DNA of 64,000 nt. Source: Nocardioides thalensis. Lineage in GTDB: Bacteria > Actinomycetota > Actinomycetes > Propionibacteriales > Nocardioidaceae. Where the stretch lies: assembly GCF_013410655.1 (NCBI RefSeq), contig NZ_JACCFP010000001.1:4053501-4117500 (forward strand), given 5' to 3'. Within the stretch, counting starts at the first letter, position 1; each line of letters starts with the position of its first letter. Both the position numbers and the translations under genes were made by a program. The notes beneath the pieces were generated by a model that made no database searches, was not told the DNA's origin, and saw only the letters and a program-made list of their open reading frames with translations. This document shows positions 15,388 to 23,794 of this stretch, piece by piece.

Positions 15388-18300
15388 TCAGCCCGGGACC
15401 ACCTTCTCCACGTAGGGGACGAGCCGCACCGGGCCGGTCAGGCCGTAGGTCTGGCGGGCGGCGGCGCCGTACACAGCGGGCGTCACGACGCGCAACCGGT
15501 TGAGCAGCGTCGAGGCGACCTCGACCTCGAGCTCGTTCCGCCCGGGCACCAGCAGGTGGCCGAGGTCGACGGTCGCGTCGAGCGGGTCACAGGCGGCGAC
15601 GGGCTCGCCGTTGACGCGGACCCGGAACGTGTCGTTGACCTCGCCGAGCTCGAGGTAGGCGCCGTCGTCGGCCGTCCAGTCGTCGCCGAGGTCGACCGTG
15701 GTGCGGTAGCGACCGACGCCGGACACGTCCTCGAGCCCGGCGACCTTCGACCAGGGCTGGAGCGTGGCGAGCTCGCGCTCGGCGACGTCCTTCTCGGTCG
15801 CGAGGTTCTTCGGGTCGGCCGGATCGGCGGGACGCCAGTCCTCGAGCTCGAGCGTCCAGGCGGTCGGTACGACGGGCTCGCGGACCCGGTCGACCCGCAC
15901 CCTGGCGGTGGAGCCGTCCGCGCGCGTCAGCTCGGTGGTGCCGGCGACGGTGGTGCGGAGGGCGGCGTTCGCCCCGCGGGCGACGACCTCCTTGCCCGCC
16001 GCGGCGAGCGGCAGCACCGTGCGCGCGACGCCGGCGCCGGGAGGAGCGAGCGCGACGACCGTGGACTGCCCGGGGACGAGGTCGACCCGCACCCGGACCC
16101 GGTCGCCGGCCCGTTCGAACGCCGCGACCCGGGTGACCGTGCCGGACCAGGCGTCCAGGAGCCACGGCACCGCTGAGCGGTCGGTCGCGGTCAGCCAGAC
16201 GTCCTGGGTGACCCGGCTGAGCCGGCGGTTCTCGGCGTGGCGGGCGTTGGCGAGGTAGTAGAGGTCGACGTCGCCGTGGACCCGCCGCACGTGCATCACC
16301 GTCGAGTCCGCGTGCTCGACGTCGCGGGCGACGCCGAGGGCGGCGAGCGCGGTGCCGACCTGCGCCTCGGCGACGCTGCGGGTCGTCGGGAGCGCGGCGA
16401 TCTCGGTCATCAGCCGGCGGACCTCGGCGACGGCGGCCTCGTCCGTGCGGCCGATCGGGGTCGCGTCCCTGGTCCAGTCCTTGCCGGCGTCGCTGACGAG
16501 GATGATCGGCAGCCCCGCGCGCCCCAGCTCGAGCGCCTTGCGGGCGGCGTCGAGGTCGATCGTCACCTCGCGGCTGCGGATCTTGTCGGGGCCGATCACC
16601 AGCACCTTGTAGGCCGGCCCGTCCGGTGCCAGGCGGCCGCCGCGGACGGTGACGTCGTCGCGGGTGAGCAGGGCGGAGGTGATGAACGAGTGCGACCAGC
16701 CGAGCTTGGTGCCGTCGTTGGTCACCCAGAACGGGCCGATGCCGGTCGACGCACCGCTCTTCTGGCGGAGGAAGACGATGTCGTACTTCGGCACGCCCGT
16801 CTGCAGGACCAGCTGGGTGCGGGCGAGGTAGCCCGCGATGCCCGGGACGTGCTCCCACTGCGGCGTCCGCGGCCCCCACGCCTCGCCGAACCCGACGGCG
16901 CCGTTGTAGTAGGGCGAGAAGGCGGCGAAGCCGGGCCAGGTGACGTCGGGCGCCTCGGCGTAGGGGAAGCCGTGGATGATCGCCTGGTTGACGCCGGCAG
17001 CGAAGATGCTGTTGAGGGTGAACAGCGCCTGGTTCTGCGCGGTGGGGCTGGTGCCGTTGGCGCCCCACGTCGTGTTGTACGCGGCGCCGTTGTAGCAGAT
17101 CGCCTCGCAGGACAGGATCTTCTTCCCCGCGATGTCGCGGCCGCCGGCCATGACCCGGTAGTCGTCGAGGTTCTTGAAGCCGAGCGACTCGGTCTCGGCG
17201 ATGTCGAGGATCGCGGCGTGCTCGGTGCTGTCGGTCTCCAGGCCATAGGCCTGGATCCGCAGCCCCATGCCGAGGGTCCGGGCGAACTCCTGCATCGGCC
17301 GCAGGTGGTGGTCGCGGTAGAGGTCGGACAGCACCTGGTTGAAGTCGTCGCGCACCTGGTTGGTGCGCAGCGCGTCGGTGGTGGCGGGCGCACCCGGTGC
17401 GCCGAGCGCGAACCGGTAGGCCTCGTCGACCTCCAGGACCACCGGGAGCCACGGGCGCAGGTCGTAGCCGGCCCGCTCCTCGAACTCCTCCAGCATCCGC
17501 GGCGTCCAGATCGTCGCCTCGGTCTCGATCTCCAGGGAGTCCTCGAAGAGGTAGCCGCCCGCGGCGCGCAGCCGTGCGCGCATCTCGCTGTCGAGGACAC
17601 GGTCCTCCCACAGGTCGATCACCGCCTGGGTGCCGGCCTCGCTGAAGTGGTCGACGACGTAGGACCGGGGGGCGGTGTGCGGCCCGGCCTCGGGCTCCTG
17701 CCCGGACCCGCGGCGCCAGGTCGCGAGCACGACCCAGGTCGCGCCCGCCGGCTCGGCCGGGGCGGTCCAGGTCAGGCGCGTGCCGGACACGCTGCCCGCC
17801 AGGTCGACGTACGAGCCGGGATCGATGGTGGTGGTCGAGGACGTGCGCGCGGTCACGCGGTGCGCCTGGACCGTGACCAGCTCGGCGCGGTCGCTGTGCG
17901 CCTCCCCGGTGGGCGCCGGCAGCTCGGCGTCGTAGGTCCCGCCGGCGGGCACGTCGGCCTGCCCGAACGCGAGCTCGTTGCACGCAGCGTCGTCCTCGGG
18001 CGTGATCGTCGGCACCGCGGCCGGCCAGGACGGCCCGACCGTGATGTCGACCCGGACGCCGCGCTCGGCGGCCCGGGCGAGCGCCGCCTTCACCCCGGCG
18101 ACCCAGGTGGGGCCGCCCCATCCGTGCTGCGCGACGTCGATCTCGATGCCGCGCGCCCGCAGGCTGTGGGTCACCACGGCGACCTCGAGGACCCCGAACC
18201 CGGCGTCGGCGACCTGGTCGACCTCGCGGGCGACCTGCTCCGGGTCGACGAGCCCGTGCGGCCACCACCAGCGGAACCCGGCCGCGCTGCCGGTGCCCGG

Positions 18301-18462
18301 CTTGCGGAACCGCTTGGCCAGGTCGCCCGGGAAGCCGGTCCCGGCCGTCGCGGCGGGCACCGGAGCGCCGGTGGCGCCCACGACCGCCGCGGCGCCGAGG
18401 GTGGCGGCTGCGGCGCCGAACAGGGCGCGACGGTTGAGCCGGACGGGGTTGGGTTCGTTCAT
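15388..18462 (-). CDS. GH106-type alpha-L-rhamnosidase, Tat-exported
   Basis: 1,024 residues. The N-terminus 'NRRALFGAAAATLGAAAVVG' is a twin-arginine-like signal. 'FRWWWPHGLVDPEQVAREVD' (about 63-82) is the hallmark opening of GH106 and related rhamnosidases, the 'glycosyl hydrolase' family exemplified by BT_0986. 'YLFEDSLEIETEATIWTP' and 'KILSCEAICYNGAAYN' lie in the barrel where catalytic and metal-binding acids are expected. A C-terminal galactose-binding-like beta domain ends the protein ('VSGVGRYRTTVDLGDDW'). It sits 29 bases after rhaB. A different fold from the GH78 genes, it suggests attack on more than one rhamnosyl linkage; the linkage is not predictable here. Confidence 0.85.
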   Translation of the reverse strand: MNEPNPVRLNRRALFGAAAATLGAAAVVGATGAPVPAATAGTGFPGDLAKRFRKPGTGSAAGFRWWWPHGLVDPEQVAREVDQVADAGFGVLEVAVVTHSLRARGIEIDVAQHGWGGPTWVAGVKAALARAAERGVRVDITVGPSWPAAVPTITPEDDAACNELAFGQADVPAGGTYDAELPAPTGEAHSDRAELVTVQAHRVTARTSSTTTIDPGSYVDLAGSVSGTRLTWTAPAEPAGATWVVLATWRRGSGQEPEAGPHTAPRSYVVDHFSEAGTQAVIDLWEDRVLDSEMRARLRAAGGYLFEDSLEIETEATIWTPRMLEEFEERAGYDLRPWLPVVLEVDEAYRFALGAPGAPATTDALRTNQVRDDFNQVLSDLYRDHHLRPMQEFARTLGMGLRIQAYGLETDSTEHAAILDIAETESLGFKNLDDYRVMAGGRDIAGKKILSCEAICYNGAAYNTTWGANGTSPTAQNQALFTLNSIFAAGVNQAIIHGFPYAEAPDVTWPGFAAFSPYYNGAVGFGEAWGPRTPQWEHVPGIAGYLARTQLVLQTGVPKYDIVFLRQKSGASTGIGPFWVTNDGTKLGWSHSFITSALLTRDDVTVRGGRLAPDGPAYKVLVIGPDKIRSREVTIDLDAARKALELGRAGLPIILVSDAGKDWTRDATPIGRTDEAAVAEVRRLMTEIAALPTTRSVAEAQVGTALAALGVARDVEHADSTVMHVRRVHGDVDLYYLANARHAENRRLSRVTQDVWLTATDRSAVPWLLDAWSGTVTRVAAFERAGDRVRVRVDLVPGQSTVVALAPPGAGVARTVLPLAAAGKEVVARGANAALRTTVAGTTELTRADGSTARVRVDRVREPVVPTAWTLELEDWRPADPADPKNLATEKDVAERELATLQPWSKVAGLEDVSGVGRYRTTVDLGDDWTADDGAYLELGEVNDTFRVRVNGEPVAACDPLDATVDLGHLLVPGRNELEVEVASTLLNRLRVVTPAVYGAAARQTYGLTGPVRLVPYVEKVVPG

Positions 18463-18491
18463 CTCAGGCCTTCGGGTGGGGCGGGGGTGGG

Positions 18492-19967
18492 TCAGGGGAG
18501 GCGGGCCTCGGCGGCGGCCCAGTCGAGGTCACCGCCGGGCTCGTAGCGGACGACGTCGTACGACGCCCGCACGAGCGCGCGCATCGCGGCCAGGTCGGGC
18601 AGGTCGGCGCCGAGGGCGCGTGCCTGGACGAGCACGTTGCCGATCGCCGCCGCCTCCGCCGGCCCGGCGAGCACGGGTACGCCGCAGGCGTCGGCGGTGA
18701 GCTGGCACAGCGTCGCGTTGCGGGTGCCACCGCCGACGACGTGCACGACGTCCACGTCGACCCCGGCGAGCTCGGCCGCGGTGCGGACGTGGCGCCGGTA
18801 GGCGACCGCGAGGCTGTCGAGGATGCAGCGGGTGATCGCGACCGGGGAGTGCGGCACCGTCTCCCCGCGCTCGGCGGCGAGCGTGGCGACCCGCTCGGGC
18901 ATCGGGTCCGCCGCCGTCGACGGGCCGAGCAGGCGGGGATCGTTGATGTCGACGACGGTGCGCAGCGGCTCGAACTCCGCAGCGTCGGCGAGCAGCCGTT
19001 GGAGCTCGACGTCGCGGTAGCGGCGCTCCGACCAGGAGCGGAGGCACTCCGAGAGCACCCAGAGGCCCATGACGTTCTTCAGGAACCGGACGGTGCCGTC
19101 GACGCCGCCCTCGTTGGTGAAGTCGGCGACGCGGGCCTCCTCGGTCAGCACCGGCTCCTCGAGCTCCAGGCCGACCAGCGACCAGGTGCCCGAGGAGATG
19201 TAGGCGAAGCGCGGCGTCTCCGTGGGCACCGCGACCACCGCGCTCGCGGTGTCGTGCGAGCCGACGGAGATGACCGGCACCTCCGAGCCGACCCCGAGGG
19301 TGTCGGCCGCCTCCGGGCGGAGGCGGCCGACGACGGCGCCGGGATCGCGGAGGGCTGGCAGGACTTCCGCGGGAAGGCCCAGGCGCCGGGCCAGGTCGAC
19401 GTCCCACTCCCCCGAGCGGGCGCCGTAGAGCTGGGTGGTCGAGGCGTTCGTGCGCTCCGCGCCGACCACGCCGGTGAGCCAGTAGCCGAGCAGGTCGGGC
19501 AGGAGCAGCAGGGTCTCGGCGGCATCGAGCGCAACGGTGCCGCGCGCGGCCACCAGCTGGTAGAGCGTGTTGAACGGCAGCTGCTGGATGCCGGTGCGGG
19601 CGTAGAGCTCGCGGGCACCCACCTCGTCGACGACCTTCTCGGCCACCCCGTCGGTGCGGGAGTCGCGGTGGCTGAACGGGTTGCCGAGCAGCTGACCGTC
19701 GCGGTCGATCAGGCCGTAGTCGATCGCCCAGGAGTCGATGCCGATCCCGTGCAGCGGCCCGGTCTCCGCGACCTTCCGGATACCCGCGAGCATCTCCCGG
19801 TAGATGCCGAGGACGTCCCAGTGCAGGGACCCGCCGACCCGGACGGCGCCGTTCGGGAACCGGTGGTGCTCCTCGAGCTCGATGCCGCGGGCGGTCACCC
19901 GGCCCGACATCACGCGGCCGCTCGTCGCCCCCAGATCGACAGCGGCGACCCGGATCGGGCCAGTCAT
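18492..19967 (-). CDS. rhaB: Rhamnulokinase RhaB
   Basis: 491 residues of the FGGY kinase family. The N-terminal phosphate loop 'VAAVDLGATSGRVMSG' (about 7-22), 'IGIDSWAIDYGLID', 'SVGSHDTASAV' and 'YISSGTWSLVGLELEEP' are diagnostic for rhamnulokinase (ATP + L-rhamnulose gives L-rhamnulose 1-phosphate). 'HVVGGGTRNATLCQLTADAC' is the C-terminal nucleotide-binding part. ATG at 19967 overlaps the rhaD stop by four bases (ATGA), so the two are translationally coupled. Length matches the family. Confidence 0.95.
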   Translation of the reverse strand: MTGPIRVAAVDLGATSGRVMSGRVTARGIELEEHHRFPNGAVRVGGSLHWDVLGIYREMLAGIRKVAETGPLHGIGIDSWAIDYGLIDRDGQLLGNPFSHRDSRTDGVAEKVVDEVGARELYARTGIQQLPFNTLYQLVAARGTVALDAAETLLLLPDLLGYWLTGVVGAERTNASTTQLYGARSGEWDVDLARRLGLPAEVLPALRDPGAVVGRLRPEAADTLGVGSEVPVISVGSHDTASAVVAVPTETPRFAYISSGTWSLVGLELEEPVLTEEARVADFTNEGGVDGTVRFLKNVMGLWVLSECLRSWSERRYRDVELQRLLADAAEFEPLRTVVDINDPRLLGPSTAADPMPERVATLAAERGETVPHSPVAITRCILDSLAVAYRRHVRTAAELAGVDVDVVHVVGGGTRNATLCQLTADACGVPVLAGPAEAAAIGNVLVQARALGADLPDLAAMRALVRASYDVVRYEPGGDLDWAAAEARLP

Positions 19968-22000
19968 CGCAGGAAGGCCGCCGGGACGCCGGCGTCGACC
20001 GGGACGTGCAGGCCCGTCGTGTGCGTCATGTCCGGCCCGCAGAGGACGAACACGGCGTTGGCGATGTGGGCGGGCAGCACCTCGCGCTTGAGGATCGTGC
20101 GCTGCGCGTAGAACTTGCCGAGGTCCTTCTCCTCCACGCCGTAGACCGCGGCGCGGTTGGCGCCCCAGCCGCTGGCGAAGATGCCGGAGCCCTGCACGAC
20201 GCCGTCGGGGTTGACGCCGTTGACCTTGATGCCGTGCTCGCCGAGCTCGGCGGCCAGCAGCCGCACCTGGTGCGCCTGGTCGGCCTTCGCGGCGCCGTAC
20301 GCCACGTTGTTGGGGCCCGCGAAGACCGAGTTCTTGCTGGAGATGTAGACGATGTCGCCGCCCATCTCCTGCTCGATCATCACCTTGGCGGTCGCCTGGG
20401 AGACGAGGAAGGAGCCCTTCGCCATCACGTCGTGCTGGAGGTCCCAGTCCTTCTCGGTGGTGTCGAGGAGGGACCGCGACAGGGACAGGCCGGCGTTGTT
20501 GACCACGAGGTCCACGCCACCGAAGGCGAGGACGGCCGCGTCGACGGCCGCGCGTACGGCGTCCGCGTCGCTCACGTCGACCTGCACGCCCACCGCGACG
20601 TCGCTGTTGCCGATCGCGGCGGCCGCCTCCTGTGCCTTCTCGAGCGAGAGGTCGGCGATGACGACGCAGGCGCCCTCGGCCGCGAGCTTCTCGGCCGTCG
20701 CGCGCCCGATGCCGGACGCGGCGCCGGTCACGAGCGCCACCCGGGTGGCGAGCGGCTTGGGCTTCGGCATCCGCTGGAGCTTGGCCTCCTCGAGTGCCCA
20801 GTACTCGATGCGGAACTTCTCGGACTCGTCGATCGGCTGGTAGGTCGAGAGACCCTCGGCACCGCGCATCACGTTGATCGCGTTGACGTAGAACTCGCCG
20901 GCCACGCGGGCGGTCTGCTTGTCCTTGCCGAAGCTGAACATGCCGACGCCGGGGACCAGGACGATCAGCGGGTCCTTGCCGCGGATGGCCGGGCTGTCTG
21001 GCGTCGCGTGCCGGTCGTAGTAGGCCTGGTAGTCCTCGCGGTAGGCGACCGCAAGCTCCTTCAGCCGCGCGACCGAGTCCTCGACCGACGCGTCGGCGGG
21101 CAGGTCGAGCACGAGCGGCTTGACCTTGGTGCGCAGGAAGTGGTCCGGGCACGAGGTGCCGAGCGCGGCCAGGCGCGGGTGCTCGGCGTGCGCGAGGAAG
21201 TCGAGGACGACGTCGGAGTCGGTGAAGTGCCCGACCATCGGCCGGTCGGCCGACGCGATGCCGCGGATGGTCGGCGCGAGCGCCGCCGCCTTCGCCCGGC
21301 GCTCGGCCTCCGGCAGCGCGGCGTATCCGTCGAGGGCGGGGCCGAACGGCTCGGCCTTCGCGTGCTCGGCGATGTAGGCCGCGGCGGTGTCGATGATCCA
21401 GAGCGAGTTCTTCTCGGCCTCGTCGCTGGAGTCGCCCCAGGCCGTGATGCCGTGCCCGCCGAGGATGCAGCCGACGGCCTGCGGGTTGCGCGCCTTGATA
21501 TCGGCGATGTCGAGGCCGAGCTGGAAGCCGGGGCGACGCCACGGGACCCAGACGACCTGGTCGCCGAAGATCTCCTTGGTGAGCGACTCGCCGTCCGTCG
21601 CGGTGGCGATCGCGATGCCCGAGTCGGGGTGGAGGTGGTCGACGTGCGCCGCGTCGACGAGGCCGTGCATCGCGGTGTCGATCGACGGCGCGGCGCCGCC
21701 CTTGCCGTGCAGGCAGTAGTCGAACGCGGCGACCATCTCGTCCTCGCGCTCCACGCCGGGGTAGACGTCGACGAGGCTGCGCATCCGGTCCAGACGGAGG
21801 ACGGCCAGGCCGCCCTCCGTCAGGGTGCCCAGGTCTCCGCCGGAGCCCTTCACCCAGACCAGCTCGACGGAGTCACCGGTGACCGGGTCGGTCTCGGTGC
21901 CCTTCGCCGAGGTGTTGCCGCCCGCGTAGTTGGTGTTCTTGGGGTCGGCGCCGAGGCGGTTGGACCGGGCGATCAGCTCGGTCACTGCGGGGTTGGTCAT
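19964..22000 (-). CDS. rhaD: Bifunctional rhamnulose-1-phosphate aldolase / L-lactaldehyde dehydrogenase
   Basis: 678 residues in two parts. Residues about 1-410 are a class II aldolase: 'NTNYAGGNTSAKG' near the N-terminus, 'VDHLHPDSGIAIATA' with the zinc histidines, and 'GCILGGHGITAWGD'. It splits rhamnulose 1-phosphate into DHAP and L-lactaldehyde. Residues about 415-678 are a short-chain dehydrogenase with 'VTGAASGIGRA' and the 'AYGAAKA' Tyr-x3-Lys site; in characterised RhaEW-type fusions this part oxidises lactaldehyde to L-lactate. That fits the lutABC genes downstream. Ribosome site AGAAGGAAGCG precedes ATG at 22000. Confidence 0.95.
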   Translation of the reverse strand: MTNPAVTELIARSNRLGADPKNTNYAGGNTSAKGTETDPVTGDSVELVWVKGSGGDLGTLTEGGLAVLRLDRMRSLVDVYPGVEREDEMVAAFDYCLHGKGGAAPSIDTAMHGLVDAAHVDHLHPDSGIAIATATDGESLTKEIFGDQVVWVPWRRPGFQLGLDIADIKARNPQAVGCILGGHGITAWGDSSDEAEKNSLWIIDTAAAYIAEHAKAEPFGPALDGYAALPEAERRAKAAALAPTIRGIASADRPMVGHFTDSDVVLDFLAHAEHPRLAALGTSCPDHFLRTKVKPLVLDLPADASVEDSVARLKELAVAYREDYQAYYDRHATPDSPAIRGKDPLIVLVPGVGMFSFGKDKQTARVAGEFYVNAINVMRGAEGLSTYQPIDESEKFRIEYWALEEAKLQRMPKPKPLATRVALVTGAASGIGRATAEKLAAEGACVVIADLSLEKAQEAAAAIGNSDVAVGVQVDVSDADAVRAAVDAAVLAFGGVDLVVNNAGLSLSRSLLDTTEKDWDLQHDVMAKGSFLVSQATAKVMIEQEMGGDIVYISSKNSVFAGPNNVAYGAAKADQAHQVRLLAAELGEHGIKVNGVNPDGVVQGSGIFASGWGANRAAVYGVEEKDLGKFYAQRTILKREVLPAHIANAVFVLCGPDMTHTTGLHVPVDAGVPAAFLR

Positions 22001-22034
22001 CGCTTCCTTCTCAGGTGTGGGTTGGGTCGGTACC

Positions 22035-22074
22035 GGTGTCTCGTGACGGTCGCGGGGCGACCTCCTCGACCACC
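22035..22074. repeat. Short palindromic intergenic element (copy A)
   Basis: This 40-base stretch between rhaI and rhaD has an inner stem GGTCG (22048-22052)/CGACC (22058-22062) and imperfect outer complementarity (GGTG...CACC). It shares TCTCGTGACGG and CCTCCTCGACC with a longer element at 23681-23756. I associate this pattern with short dispersed repeats in Nocardioides genomes (from memory, not checked). It fills most of the 81-bp gap. Confidence 0.5.
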
Positions 22075-22081
22075 AGTGGCG

Positions 22082-23245
22082 CTAGGTCCACGACATCTGG
22101 GAGCCGCCGACGCGGGCGGTCTCGATCTCTGCCTGGTAGCCGGACTCGGCGTACGCGCGCATCGGGTCGGCCGGCAGGCCGCGCTCCTCGCGCCACGCGG
22201 CGAGGTCGGCGCGCACGTCGGTGTAGAACGCGTCCATGAAGACCTGGTGGCCGGCGAGGACGTCGCCCGTCTCCTCGGCCGCGGCCAGGGCGTCACGGTC
22301 GACGAGCAGCGCGCGCGCCGTCATCTCCTGCACGTTGAGGACCGACCGGATCTGGCCGGGGATCTTGTGCTCGATGTTGTGGCACTGGTCGAGCATGAAG
22401 GCCACGTCGCTGTCGGGCCCGTAGCCGCCGCCCCGGACGACCTCGACGATGATCCGGAACAGCTGGAACGGGTCGGCCGCTCCGACGATCAGGTCGTCGT
22501 CGGCGTAGAACCGGGAGTTGAAGTCGAACGAGCCGAGCTTCCCCAGCCGGAGCAGCTGCATGACGATGAACTCGATGTTGGTGCCGGGCGCGTGGTGGCC
22601 GGTGTCGAGGCACACGACGGCACGGTCGCCGAGCGCGGCGACCTGGGCGTACGACGTGCCCCAGTCGGGGACGTCGGTGTGGTAGAACGCCGGCTCGAAG
22701 AACTTGTACTCGAGCACCAGCCGCTGGTCCTCGCCGACCCGCTCGTAGATCGTCGCGAGCGACTCGGCGAGCCGGTCCTGGCGGCCGCGCAGGTCGCCCT
22801 GGCCGGGGTAGTTGGTGCCGTCGGCGAGCCAGATCTTCAAGTCGCGCGAGCCGGTCTCGCCCATGATGTCGATGCACTCGAAGTGGTGGTCGATCGCCTT
22901 CTGGCGGACCTTCGGGTCGACGTGGGACAGGGACCCGAGCTTGTAGTCGTCGTCCTGGAATGTGTTGGAGTTGATCGTGCCGAGCCGGATGCCGTGGTCC
23001 TCGGCGTACCGCGCCAGGGCGGCGTAGTCGTCGACCCTGTCCCACGGGATGTGCAGCGCGACGGTCGGCGCGAGGCCGGTGAAGCGGTGGACAGTGGCGG
23101 CGTCGGCGATCTTCTCCTCGACCGAGCGCGGGGTCCCCGCGCTGCCGAAGACCTTGAACCGGGTTCCGGAGTTGCCGAAGGCCCAGGAGGGCAGCTCGAT
23201 CGCCTGGTGCTCGAGCGCGGCCGCGATCGCGGCGAAGTCGGTCAT
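22082..23245 (-). CDS. rhaI: L-rhamnose isomerase RhaI
   Basis: 387 residues of the sugar-isomerase TIM-barrel family, close to the actinobacterial/Pseudomonas-type L-rhamnose isomerases; it converts L-rhamnose to L-rhamnulose. Metal-binding stretches are visible: 'LVLEYKFFEPAFYH' (Glu), 'VCLDTGHHAPGTN' (Asp, His) and 'GSFDFNSRFYADDDL' (Asp). ATG at 23245 overlaps the rhaM stop (ATGA); a longer frame to 23539 only overlaps rhaM. The length is right for this type and shorter than the enterobacterial RhaA. Confidence 0.95.
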   Translation of the reverse strand: MTDFAAIAAALEHQAIELPSWAFGNSGTRFKVFGSAGTPRSVEEKIADAATVHRFTGLAPTVALHIPWDRVDDYAALARYAEDHGIRLGTINSNTFQDDDYKLGSLSHVDPKVRQKAIDHHFECIDIMGETGSRDLKIWLADGTNYPGQGDLRGRQDRLAESLATIYERVGEDQRLVLEYKFFEPAFYHTDVPDWGTSYAQVAALGDRAVVCLDTGHHAPGTNIEFIVMQLLRLGKLGSFDFNSRFYADDDLIVGAADPFQLFRIIVEVVRGGGYGPDSDVAFMLDQCHNIEHKIPGQIRSVLNVQEMTARALLVDRDALAAAEETGDVLAGHQVFMDAFYTDVRADLAAWREERGLPADPMRAYAESGYQAEIETARVGGSQMSWT

Positions 23246-23613
23246 GCTGGGTCGCTTCCTTCGTGAGTCAGCTGGTCGTCGAGGTTGAAGACCTCGCGGA
23301 GGAGCAGGAACCCCTCGTCGGGCGGGCGGCCGGCGGACGTGTCGGGCCCGTCCGGCCAGGTGAAGTACGGCGCCATCTCGGCCTGCCAGCGACCGTTGAC
23401 CTCCGTGCGGGCCATCGCCGCCTGGGCCGCGTCGAGGTCGTCGGCCTCGACGTAGCCCACGAGCAGCCCGTCGTCCCGCAGGAACAGGGAGTAGTTCCGC
23501 CAGCCGGTCTCCTTGAGCGCGGCGAGCATGTCCGGCCACACGGACCGGTGCCGCTCGACGTACTCGTCCATCCGGTCGGGACGGACCTGGAGCGTGAAGC
23601 AGTAGCGGGGCAT
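23242..23613 (-). CDS. rhaM: L-rhamnose mutarotase RhaM
   Basis: A 123-residue ferredoxin-like fold protein that interconverts the anomers of L-rhamnose before isomerisation. 'RMDEYVERHRSVWPDM' places Tyr18 and His22 at the same numbers as the catalytic residues of E. coli RhaM. 'GWRNYSLFLRDDGLLVGYVE' is the next conserved block. A strong ribosome site, GGGAGGAGG, precedes ATG at 23613. First of the rhaM-rhaI-rhaD-rhaB set, 177 bases after rhaS. Confidence 0.95.
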   Translation of the reverse strand: MPRYCFTLQVRPDRMDEYVERHRSVWPDMLAALKETGWRNYSLFLRDDGLLVGYVEADDLDAAQAAMARTEVNGRWQAEMAPYFTWPDGPDTSAGRPPDEGFLLLREVFNLDDQLTHEGSDPA

Positions 23614-23680
23614 GGGGTTCCTCCTCCCTGTTCCTGGGGTTGGTGCGTGGTTGATGCGGCGTGGGTTGGTGTGACGACCA

Positions 23681-23756
23681 CCTGATCGAGGTCTCGTGAC
23701 GGGGCCCGCAGTGCCTCGCGAGCTCGGCCCTACGGGCCCCTCCTCGACCTGATCGG
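23681..23756. repeat. Palindromic intergenic element (copy B), partner of 22035-22074
   Basis: Between rhaM and rhaS. GGGGCCCG (23701-23708) pairs with CGGGCCCC (23733-23740); outside these, GATCGAGG and CCTCGACC are partly complementary. It shares TCTCGTGACGG and CCTCCTCGACC with copy A. Transcribed, it would fold into a long stem. Confidence 0.5.
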
Positions 23757-23794
23757 CTATCCGGTCCGAGCTCCGCTCGGACCGGGCCGATCAG
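23749..23794. terminator. Long two-part hairpin over the rhaS stop codon
   Basis: CTGATCGGC (23749-23757) pairs perfectly with GCCGATCAG (23786-23794), and inside it CCGGTCCGAG (23761-23770) pairs perfectly with CTCGGACCGG (23776-23785) around a 5-base loop. Nineteen base pairs are broken only by a 3-base bulge. The right arm includes the rhaS stop codon. It could end or attenuate transcription between the importer genes and rhaMIDB, or protect the 3' end of the rhaS message. Confidence 0.6.
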
